64,000 nt of DNA from Rugalucina vietnamica (Eukaryota; Mollusca; Bivalvia; Lucinida; Lucinidae). Location of the stretch: the NCBI GenBank assembly GCA_964017185.1, contig OZ024874.1:54849356-54913355 (forward strand), given 5' to 3'. Of this stretch, positions 39,001-51,818 are shown piece by piece. Position 1 is the stretch's first letter, and every line of letters begins with the position of its first letter. The position numbers were made by a program, and so were the translations under genes. The notes under the pieces are model-generated. The model saw only the letters and a list, made by a program, of their open reading frames with translations. It was not told where the DNA came from and ran no database searches.

Positions 39001-42000
39001 AATTCGTTACTGACCGTTCCAAGACGGTTTTGTTGTTATTTACATGCATGTTGCGTGTTTTGTCCGTTTGTCTGTATGTTGTGCTCGTCGGGGTGTTTTT
39101 GATTTATTATGATCGAATTGCTGCTTTTCTTGTTGAGCTCTTTTTTAGTTTCGTAAATGAACATCTCGCTGAACCAGTAGAAATGGTCTCCTTCCCGCCT
39201 AGTATCTTTGGGTTGAGGGTTTGGGTGAGGATCTCAGTTTTATTTTTTATTTATTGCAGCAACATTTTGTAAAATATGTGTTAGCCATTTGAGATATTGG
39301 TTTAATTTTATAATAATCTGTTTTTAATTACCGCTGATACATTTTCCCAGCACTGGTAGAAATGGTGATTTCGCTGTCCTAGTAAAATGGTTTTATCAAT
39401 GATAATATTTCCGGTGTCTCTGGTTAGGATTTTAACTTAATTACATCAAAAGTTTTTGTTACATGCGTTCGTCAGTTGAACACTATGTTTGTTTTTATTT
39501 TATTTTCTTTCTTTGTGAAATCACCCCAGGAAAAATTGTTTTCGGCGTTGTACCCAGTAAAAACGGCAAGGAAAGTGGTTTGTCTTCGTTATGCTTTAAT
39601 GATAAGCCTATGAACTTTTTTATTTTTGTTTTATTATTTTTAGGACAGGAGAAGTGAACATTGAACTCAAATATCCCGACTCCATCACTGAATGGATGAT
39701 ACAAGCAATCGGCCTGACTCCAAACAACGGTGTCTGCATATCTGAACCACTGAACGTTACTGCCTTTCGAGATTTCTTCCTCCAGCTAAATCTGCCATAC
39801 CAAGCTGTTCGCATGGAACATATAGATGTGGACGTCACTGTATTTATGTATGGTGAAAGCGGAGCAAATAGCACTGTAATTTTATAGTATTAATAATTTT
39901 CTAACGTTTGAAATCGGAGTAGCAAGTCTGTGTTACACGTTTGGGCGGTTTGCATTTAAACATGAAGATGAATATTATTAACCAATATGACAGGCGTGTC
40001 CCTTTACTTGTCCTCTAATTCTGATCGCCAGGGAAGGTATGACGCGGCTCGGGAACGTGGACGCTCTAACCACAAAGCTATCTGGACTGGCGATTCTATG
40101 ATGCCATGATTCTACAAAGTGGTTGATTAGAAGTCTGTCGTGCAGGTTCGAATACCACTGGACACGCCAATTATATCAATATCAATATCAATAATTGAAG
40201 AACCTATCCAGTTGTTCCTGTATCGTAGAATGGTTTGACTGCAACCCTCAACTGGTTTTATCTCAACGTGGCGAACTGCCCTTGGTATCAAGAAAGCTAT
40301 TAAAAGTTGCATATAAAATGTTGAGCAGGCAATCCTGCTTACAACGTCTGGTAGGACTTTAAGATTATCATCGTCTTATTCATTTGTGTTCGTACTGAAC
40401 TGTAATTTAAAACTGTCAATGGTGGTCAAAGTGCACAGGCGAGCTTGTTTGATTTTTATATGGGTGCCGAAGATGTTTTTTTTTTTAAATAAAGGTTCAG
40501 CACTTGGTATATTTAAGGTCTCTCTCTACATGGATGGCGTGGATGGCCTATGTTCAAACGTGCGACCTGGGAAGAAATCGAAGAAAGTAGAATTCGAAAT
40601 GCAGCCCAACAGCGCCCATAATGTAAAATACCCTATCATTCCAATGGAAGCAAAAAAATACCCAATCAAAGTGACTGCCATTGTGAAGAAGCTAGGCTCC
40701 GGGGACACAGACGCTATTCAGAAAGATCTCTATGTTGTAGTAAGTGATTATGAAGTGTACACTCATGATCATATTTTGAGCTGCATCGTTTAAAACGGTT
40801 TTGTTCTATATATTAAAATGCAAGGCAATCAATATGATGTAAAATGAAGAAGAAATCAATGACAACAATTAGAATGTGCTAGCTGAAAGAAGGAAACCTC
40901 TGGCAAGTTTCCGAATATTAAAGTCTCATCCCAGGCACATAAAATAATCTGCAACGAGTCTGAGTTTTGCTGGACGAGCATTATTACCATCACCGGCCCT
41001 TTTGTTATTTATTAACCACTTTTATTCTAACTGGCGTCAGGAATTGTTGTTTTTCCAACCCTACTACCAAAAATGTGATACCCCATTGAAGTCCCATGCA
41101 AAACGTACCTATATGAACGACCAATATCTCATTTGAGCTGCGCTTCATCCTTCTTGTTACAGATCGAGAATCGGGCGAATTTGGCATTTCTTTGTAATTA
41201 TTGTTACTTTATACATGTGTATTGCTTTAGCGTTCCTTATGTGAATATGATTGTGCCGAATCAAGTCGTTTAACTCATTTAAGCCTGCCGTCCCTTTAAT
41301 GGGACATAGGCAAGCAGAATAGCCCCAGATGGGACGCCGCAGAACGCGGCGTCCCATCTGGGGCTATTCTGTTTGCTTAGAGAATGTTCATAGAAAAATT
41401 GAATAAAATTTAAAAATCACTCCTGATGCCCCTAAAATGAAAGTGGACTCGCCCAAACGATAATGATGGGAAAATCCATTCGTCAAATATGGGTTAATGT
41501 GTAACTGTGCTTCATAGAATGAAGGAGCAGAAAAGCTGATAGAGTTCGCCTCATGTTTGGACCCTATGCATCAACTACAGAATTGTCCTACAGCTGGAAA
41601 GGATGTCAGAGGTATGTTCGATGAATCCCAGCAGGCACATGACGTCAAAATGACGTCATATCAACGTCGATGCGACGTCATGACGTCGCATCGACGTCGA
41701 TCTGACGTCATCCTGCTGGGAATGATCCACGGTACTAGAAGTGTGCTCTAACTTGAAAATGCGAATTGGTTAAACCTTTAACAAACTTATATCGCAGCAA
41801 ATTAGAACATTCTTTTAACAAATTGTGATAACTAATATTTCATTTTGTAGATATCACCAAAAAGTCGTGCAAATTAAAACAACATGGCGAGGAAACTCGG
41901 GCGAATCACTTGCAAACTGTACATGATTCATTCAGTTTGTGAGTGATTTGCCCGAGTTGACACATAGATAAAATCAACATCTGATAATAGAGGTTGCATA

Positions 42001-45000
42001 TCTAGATGTATACCTGTAACGCGTCATCAAAAGAATTAAACTCATAATATCGGTATTGAATGAACGTTGGTGTTTTTGTTTCAACGTTTAAATTCGTGTG
42101 AGAGCGTCCATCACCAGTATTTGAGATGTTTCATCTGTGTAAATAATTAATGAGCCGCGACGCGAGAAAACCGGATTTTTGCCTATGCGAAAACAAAGGC
42201 GCAGATCAGCTTCGCGGTAACCGCGAAGCTGATCAGCGCCTTTGTTTTCGCTACACGGATAGTACAATTCCTCTTCTACTTAAATCCGAAATTTCAAGCT
42301 TCTAGCCTGCTCCTGTGACTGTACAGGTCGGTTTGTGTCAGACCTGGTCGGAAACCCCGAAGACCGGTTTTCTCACGTCGCGGCTCATTTGCCCCTGACG
42401 ATTGACTTCACGTGGTAATATTTTTTACATGATTAGAATGGGATTGCCTTATTCAGAGCGAAAGTTCAAATTTTATTTTCAGTTTCATACTCTGGTGGTG
42501 AAACTCCAATGCAATCAATTGTTTTTGACTTGACACCCGGTGAACATCTGAAGGACACTGCAAGTGCCACAGCTTTCATTTACAGTAGGTGTTCTACTAT
42601 TATATATATATATTTCACATCTCTTTCATATCAATATCGACGATTTACAATGGAATACATCAGTTTTTTTTTCTTTCTTTCTTTTTTATTCTTTTATTTT
42701 GTAAGCAACTCGCTTTATGATATCACCTATAACAGAATATGTAAAGGTTTGCAATGATCAGGAACTGGTGCAACCAAAAGCAGTGTCCCGCCCGATAACT
42801 GAGGTGGGAAAAACTGAGTTGACAATCAGGTACTGATACAAAGAGAACAAGTCGTAAGCTGAGTAAGCAGCTATTTCCCTAAAGTAGGTCTCTCACTTAC
42901 CCAAAGTTAGCTAATTTAAGTATATAAATATGCACATCAAAGGCTTCAATAGCACAAAGTTCCGACACTATTTAAAAACAAAATAGATAAAAAAACAGAA
43001 TCACAATATCTGTACCGCTCTGGAACGGTCAGTAAATTATAAATATAAAATTACTTTGGGCTTAACCAGGTTTTACGGGATCCCAACCCTAACCTCAGCT
43101 TCTGCAGTGCATCAATACAATTAGATGCCTAAATCGTCCTCATTGAGAATCTCTAAATAGGTTTTAAATGCTTCCTTTGTTATGATCGTTCCGTTCCAGG
43201 TGACAATGCCATGGAAGACGTCGTCCAAGCGGTCCTTATTGGAGGTGTTGCAACGTGGATACAGCTCCCTCAGGGTTGCGTGGAACAAACCATAATACGA
43301 CTTGCACCACTTGTTTATGCTATGAATTACCTCAAGCTGACAAAGCAGGTGACGGAAAAAATTGAAATGGATGGAAACAAGTACATTAGGTCAGGTAAGG
43401 ACTAAACATAAGCGATAAAGTCGAACTCAAAACTTGTGAAAATGGGTGCTTGTACATGTAGTACACTTATGCTCCGGCAACGATCTTTCCTATTCGTTGT
43501 TGTCCGTCGCCGGCAATCATTCTCGAGAGGATTCTCTAAAACTGTAGGTCGCAGAACGCAATAGCCTATAGGTAGAGTGTAGAACTCGGAACGAAAGAGG
43601 TTGAAACTTTCTGGCGGGTTGTGTCCGTGAGGTTCTCATGTTCCTAGTACTGCTAGGTAGCATGGTCAGTGTCCCCATAGCCCGGCCGGTCACATAGTAC
43701 TGAAACAAATGTCGACTGGGGCGCTAGGAATGAAGTCCATAAATTCGCTTGTCCATTATAGAGATTTATTTTAATTAGAAAATATCAAAATATCAAATTG
43801 GTATTTCGAGGAGCCTTGTTTTTAAATGTCGATTTAGAAATGGTTGGACAGAAAGCTAACAGCGAGGACGGAAACCATTCATGAATGTTCGTAACGTACA
43901 TCGCATCTTCAGGGTATAAACTTTGCTGAACGTTTTCAGTACAGATAGAAGTTAATGTAAGCGATTCAACATGTTACATAGTGTATGATTCAGTGACATG
44001 TTTCTAAAGTTGGTACAATCATCGTTAGTGTATCGCAGAGCGTACCACTATAAAGACTAAAATGGTATGTACATGTAGTACATGAAGTTGACATATAACA
44101 GTAGAAGACGTCTTCGGCGTACGCCGGGTCTGCATGACATGTAGTTTTGTATTGTGTACTGAGATTTTATTCTTGGATGCATTTGTCTGAAATTTTGCAT
44201 GTATATCCAGAAAATGGAATGTGTTTGTAATATACTTGTAAATTGGAAACTCGTTAAATAGATAGTTTTTTATACAGCAAGCACAGTCCACGATTGGGAC
44301 AGCCTTCGTACGTTACCTCTTACTGTAATAATAATAATCATCGTAGTTCATCATGATCATCATGATATTTGTCATTAGAAAGATGATAATGTTTATATTT
44401 AGCAATTTTAGATCATGATTCATATCACATTTTAACATTCTGGGCCCAGAATTACAATCCTCTCTTAAAGTTAAAGTTATATTACTGACACTTGATTTTA
44501 CACACGTTTATTTTCGTGAAAGCAGTATTTAATTTTAACGGTAAAATATGAAGTCGAAATTTGTCACCTTAACTAAGGTGGGCCTTAACTTTAAGGATTG
44601 TAATTCTGGGCCCTGATTATTAAAATACTCATGTTAAAATCGGAAATACGCAATCGATTTCACAAGTCTTAGACTAAATTTTTGATTATATACTTTAACA
44701 AATATCAGTTTATATCAATTTTAGCTTTTAAAGCTGAGGTTCTTTATTGTACAGGTGTCCTCAGAGAATATGGTTTTAAAAAGGGAGACCACTCTTATCC
44801 ACCTTATGCGAGAACGGGCACAAGTACATGGTAAATATGTGCCAAAGACTAATGACATGCATTTAACCTCGGATGGGGTTCTTTTACCTCTTTGTCTCAC
44901 CTGAGCCGACGACTCCAACTGTAAGCTTAATATCAGAGACCAGCAGGTTAATTACATTCCAGTTCAATAGAAAACATCTTTTGGGCGCGGGATTGGCTGC

Positions 45001-48000
45001 ACTATGTTTTTTGGATCGGATCCAAACTATGGCTTACACGACAAGTGATATGCCCTATATATATACAGCTCGGTTTCAAGAATAACATACCCCTGCAATG
45101 TCGCAAAATAAATTGACCTCTTCACCTACATTGCATCGACCATTGCTTGATGACTGTTGACCTGGTTCAAATGAAACTTCTACAGCTTGTGCATATATTT
45201 ATGTGTGTTAAAATGGTATTAAATTTATAGTGTTCATGAGCAGTCCGATCGGATAGGAAGCTGTCTTTGGCGTATACCAAAATTCTGACAGATTTAAAGT
45301 CAAGTTTGCAAGTTTAGGCGATTGGTATGACGTACGTACTGTGAATATTGCCACTTTCTGGCATTGACATCTATTTTAAATACCTTAAAACTTGCACAAG
45401 ATTCGCTTTACATTTAGAGTACTGAAACAATGATTAAATAGACGCGTATCCTTTTATTACAGGCGTGTGTTAAGGAAAAAACTGTTCTAACTGTCCATTT
45501 ACATCTTACTGTGTTCTCTTGCGCCTGATATTTGTTTCGTTGGAGTTTCTCTGGAATTATTTCTTATATAAACCGTCTTCATAATATCACTAGTTACAGT
45601 ATTTCGATCAAATATATTCACATACCAACAAATGTCTTTGATTAATGTATTATGTTTAAGAAGGCCATGACATAACTTTAACAATGTCATAAGCATGTGC
45701 GCGTTGCTTGAGAAAAATATATATATATAAAATATCTAAAAATAATCATTTCGATTATCACTGCTATTCTCAGATGCAAATTATAAAATCGGATAAATTT
45801 GAAGAGCATTTCGTGCTAAAAACATGCATTTGCAAGGTACTTATATACAAGGCAGTGGGTGCATTAAACTTCTACTTTCTGATTCTGTACTTGTTCGAGT
45901 GTGGTGCAAGTTTTAAGATGTCCAAAATGGGTGTCAATGCATAGCATGCAGGTAATAAAGTGGCAATATTCACACTACGTACACCATGCCAACCGCCTAA
46001 ATTTGAAAACTTGACTTTAAATATGTCAGAATTTTGGTATACGCCAAAGGCACCTTCCTGTCCGATCGGACTGCTCATGATCGATATAACATTAATACCA
46101 CTTAAACACACTTAACCATATGCACGAAATGTAGAAATTTCATTCGTCCCAGGTTAATAGCCATCAAGCAATGGTCTATGCAATGTAGGTGATGAGGTCA
46201 ATTTATTTTGCGACATTGCAGGGGTATGTTATTTTTGAAACCGAACTGTAGGTGTGGCGGTCCTAAGAGTCTCCCCGTACATCATGCATAGTGCAGTTTA
46301 TATAAATTCTGTCGGTCCGTTGGGATCATTAAGAATATTCAGAGTATTAAAAATTGTATGTGTAACAACGTTTAAATCATTTGACCCCATGTAGGCATTA
46401 TCTTGGAATTTCCCTTATGAAAACAATTGAAATTTCAGTAATATGAAGCTGAATCTGGCTATCGTCGCCGGTTTATAAAGGGCCACTCATGAGGGTTCAG
46501 TACCTGAAATTGTGCAATATTCTAAAGGGTTCGGTACCTGAAATTGCGCAATACGGCCCATACTACCTCCCTTTGAACATTTTCACTGCTTCCAAAGGAT
46601 GACACTTTTATATTTTATTTGTTTGATTTGATGCTTTACGTCCCAGTCAACAGCTGTGTTATAGCTGGAACAATGTTGTTAACACCCATCGTCATTTTAG
46701 TAGGACCTTCTTCAAAAGAATAACATTATGAAAACTTGCCCATGCAATATATACAGAGATTTTTATAGCTATAAAAAATGAAAAATTTCAGCAGAAATTT
46801 TTTTGATATTCTTCTTTATTTTTGCTCAAAACATAGATTGTGGGTACACGTTAGAACCGCCTCGCCAAGGCGGTTCTAACGAGTACCCACATTCTATGTT
46901 TTGGATCAATAATAAGAAAAAAGGTATATCTACCTCTGTATACCCCAGTTTTTCTGTACGAAAGTTTCGGATTTCGAAATAAGACCAGAATCCATCACTG
47001 ACTAAGGCTTTATCCGCCCATGACTGTCAATGCAAAACTGTATGCTGTCTGTATACTTAACTATTGTCTGGATCTTCATCTCTCTCACATGCTATGTTCT
47101 AAATATTATGCTATTCAGTCTGATCGCACCATGGACTGCAGAACTAGCTAATCTTGATTATTTGTATGTGTTTGAATTTAGACAGGATCTTTCAACTTTC
47201 TACAAAATAAGCTGCCATTCAGTGTCCTAAGTCAAGACTGTCACCTGCTCTTACTTGCTGTTGCATCAGGAAAACATGTCCGTGTGATTTAATTTTTATG
47301 TTTACCCCCTTATACCCCACCTTATATAGCAAAACTGGGGTTTGTAGGGGTGTACCTATTTTTCTTATTTTTGCCCAAAAACATAGATTGTGGTTCTAAC
47401 GTGTACCCACGATCTATGTTTTGAGCAAAACTAAGAAAAATATCAACATTTTTCTGATGAAATTTTTAATTTTTACGGCTGAAAAAAATCTCTGTATATT
47501 GCATGGGCGAGTTTTCGTAATGGAAAAGAGCAGCCTATCGGGAGCAATAAACATAAGCGTAAAAGACATACATGAGCTGCAAGTAACTCGAGTCACCCAC
47601 CGTTCCAAAATGATAACCCATAAAATATTTATTGAACGGAGGACTGAATAACACTTTTACTGTATGTAATATGGTTTAATATTGTCTGCCCCTGTTGAAA
47701 ATTATTCATAGACTCAATGCAAAACAATTAACTTTGTTGTATTCTTGATCTTTCATTTCGAATAATATTTTACATGCATCATACCTTTGAAAACAGGCTG
47801 ACAGCGTTTATTGCCAAAGTGTTCTGTCAAGCTAAGAAGGTCGTTGACGATTCCGTTGATGAAAGTGTTCATGTTTCACCGACAATTAACTGGCTGGCCA
47901 CTCATCAGAATGGAGACGGGTCATTTACAGAATACAATCGTGTAAATCATGGCTCTCTTATGGTAAGATTTCAATGATTTATCCTTTGTACACTGCTTCT

Positions 48001-51000
48001 TATGAAACAATGAATTAAAACTGTTTTCTACTTATCACAATCTCATAAAACTATACAAAGTAACTGTTATACATGTACTTCTTAATGAAGCTGTTCAGTA
48101 TCACTTATCACCCGTAAGTGTGACATTTGCACAATTGATCAGAAGTTCGAACTATTCAAGAGTTATTTGTAATGAAATAATTATAAATTATATGTCGAGA
48201 AACGTTTCTTAAATTTCCACTGATAAATTTATTCCGGCACAGGCGGAACGTCAAGATTCGAGGATCAGATTAAAAAAACAACAACAAACAACAAAGTTCT
48301 CCAAGTAGGTATAGTGCATTAAAATTGTGAATCGTAAAAAAGAGAAAAATGCACATTTTCTTGTATGTCTTCATCATGATGCAGCGATGTATACGTTCTA
48401 TTGCAGGGATTAAGTCAAGTTGGAAGCCCTGCTCTTACAGCATTTATTTTGATAGCTCTACAGGAGTGCAACACGCGTTCTACGGTAAATTTACTTTATT
48501 CCTTAGAGTTTAGTCATTATAATATTGAGCCGCCTCATGGGAAAACCAACAATTTGCATATGCGAAAACAAAGACGCAGATCAGCTTCGCGGTAACCGCG
48601 AAGCTCATCAGCGCCTTTGTTTTCGCTACTCGAATACAATTCCTCTTCTACTTAAATCCGAAATTTCAAGCTTCTAGCTGTCTTCTGTGACTGTGCACTC
48701 CGGTTTGTGTCGGACCTGTTCGGAAACCACATTGTTGGTTTTCCCACGAGGGGCTCATATTAAGTCAGTCAGTATAACGCGCTAATGTACTAGTTATTGG
48801 AATTGAACTTTGCTAAACTTGGCTTCTCCTCGGCCCAAAAAGAGCACCTTGGACTTGTAAATGGACCAGTGCGAAGCATTTATGTATAAAGTGTTATTTT
48901 CAGAGGGCCGCAAGGAAGAAAAGCTGATTAAACAGTGCTACCGTCTTTAGAATGTTTGAAATAAAAAGTAACAAAATAACAATAATAAACAATTTTAAAC
49001 CCGCAGTACGAACTTAAATGCAAAATACTTTAAATATGTATTTGCACTCTATTTAAGAATGTCGAAAGAGCTGTTAAAAAGGCAATGTCGTTTTTGGAAC
49101 GCCAAGATATCAACATTTTGCGAACAGACCCATATGCATTGGCTATCACATCATATGCTCTAGCTATCTCCAATAGCACCAAAAAGATGACAACTTACGA
49201 ACATCTGAAGGAGATCGCCGGACGATCAGAAGGTAGTTGTTCATTTCAAAAGGTTCCTACTGAAAGTTGCAAAATTTCAGTAATTCTATTTGGGCCCATG
49301 TTGCCAAATCGTAAGAGTCACTGACGAGACTTTAATAGTCGAAACCGCGGTATGGCCCATCCTCTTTCTCATTATTGTGGTCACCCGGTGTGGTCACTGC
49401 TCTTATAAAGGTACAAGTAGGCAAAGATCAGGAAAAGGCGCATTCAGAAAAAGATTCCCACTCCAAACACCGAGGTGGGAAAATCTAAATTAACAATCAG
49501 GTACTTATACCATGAAAACATATGGTAAACCGAATGAGCAGCTATTTTCCCAATAGGTGGCCACTCAGTTACCTAAATTTTATTAAAAATATGAAAACAT
49601 ACATAAGGCGCCAACAGCACAAACCATTTTCAAACACCAAGACGTAAAACAAAAAGAACCACCACAGAAGTATCGCCTTTGAACGATCAGTAACACAAAA
49701 TTACTGGCGGGCTTAAGCCGGTTTTACAGGTACCTAACCTCACCCTCAGCTTTTGCAGTGGTTCATAACATTAGTTAGTTCTTCGGTCCTCGTGGTGAAC
49801 CTCTACTAGTCAACGAATCATCAAGAACAAACAAATAAATCATGATAAACATCCGGATGAATCAAAAACCAGGAATCACAGATTGAGTAAGCTGTCCTAC
49901 GATGGAGATCCCTGGGCGCCGAATAACTTACTAACTCCGGAGCAAAAGAAGAAAAAAAAACAGTTGGACCCCGGTGGGCCAAGCAACCGACAAGAAGCTC
50001 CGGCCCCAACCGACTAAAGTGAATAGCTTTAAGTCGGGGCCATCATAGAGTTTGACGCCCGACCCACCGGCGTGCAATTAAAGAAGACAGCATACATGTA
50101 GTTATCAACCATGATTGGGTTAAAAACTAAGCATGCAGACTGTCGCATAACATTCAAGTTATAACTTATACGTCTGTAACGTGTAATGATTTTTCTGAAC
50201 TGAAAAGAAAAATCCTTCCTATCTGTTTCTTAAATTCGTAAACCAAGTCACCATACAATTCTGGTTCCGAAAGGCCCTCACCTAAAAGCGTCTTTAACGC
50301 AACATTATATACACATAAAATTAAGTAAGGGAACACTTTTAGCTCTTGGGAAATGTTTGAAAAAATCAATTTTCCTATTTTCTGGCGATACTGAAATTTT
50401 TATCACATGTATTCCATACCTTGGCCTAGCGACAGGCCAATTTATGGACATTCACAACATTTTGTCCTTGTGCTACGGAGGACACAATGTGCCATGTATG
50501 AAAAAACTCCACTCAACTTTTGAATGCGAAACAGGAATAGAATGTTGCATCTGATCGTTCTCAATGAATAGACGACTTTGGATCTAAAAATTTATGTTTC
50601 ATCTTCAAACCAACTAATCATACAAAATCTGCAGTTTGCATTTCTATGGAAGGAAAAATTGTTGGAATTTTTGAAAATAAAGCCGTAAAAGAATAATTCC
50701 GCTATGTCGCTATGACCAGAACGTGCATGTTTAAACTCCTAAAGGGTCATATTGAATATCTGGCCCAACGTTTACAACCTGCAATATGTATAGCCAAAGA
50801 ACAAAACGTGATCATGAGACATACTGGAAAAGTATGGATCTACCGCCGACAATCGGTTAGAAAATAAAGAATTAATGATACACAATTACAATGCGAGTTC
50901 ACAGAATGACGTTACCGCAAAGAATATCAGCGCGTTCCGTAAATCTAGCGAAAAATTTCTGAATCAAAGATGGCCGCTGTCCGCCGCAGTTTATGTTTGA

Positions 51001-51748
51001 TGCTTACCAGTTTCAAATAGAGACAACTTTTGATACTACAGATTCTGTCAAATTGTCAAAACATTCTTCATAATTCTTACAATACATGCATACAGTCCAA
51101 AGTTGGTACTCACATTATTACAGGTGTTCTCTAACTTATTTCCATGTGTTTATTTGGAAATCAATTCAAATCCAATGATCTCAGTTTTAATTTTTATTCT
51201 AAATGCATCTTTGTTTGAAGTTCACATACGGGTTGAAGTCATTGGATGACGAAAACACATTACGAAAACACGCCCAAGCAATGATACAGAAATTCCTTGG
51301 GTTGTTAAAAATCTAAAATTTCGTTAGACTTTTTTTTGGATGTTTTTCTAATTTTTGATCAAAACATAAATTGTGGGTACACGTTAGAACTGCCTCGCCG
51401 AGTACCAACAATCTATGTTTTCAAGCAAAAACAAGAAAAATGGTATACCCATGCAAACCCCAGTTTTTCTACATAAAAGTGGGGTTCAATGGGGTATACT
51501 TTTAATGGACATGTTTTCCTGTTGTTGAATGACTGTGAAGCCCGCAAACTGAGCTGCTAATTTTCATCATCCGATGAAAGCTAAAAATTAGAATTACAAT
51601 GCTTGCATTCACATTTTTAATCATCAAAAATGTATCAGCTTTTTATTTCCATTTTCCTCTCTGAGGAAAGTTCAACGTCAAATTTTCGCACGTCACGTCA
51701 TACGCAACCAACGACACGCCAATTCGTGTAGCCGATGGTTCAAACGTG

Positions 51749-51818
<70 letters not shown>

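Noticed and set aside
40008..40172. Functional tRNA gene
   Set aside because: A- and B-box-like sequences lie on opposite strands, and the T-arm spacing is wrong.
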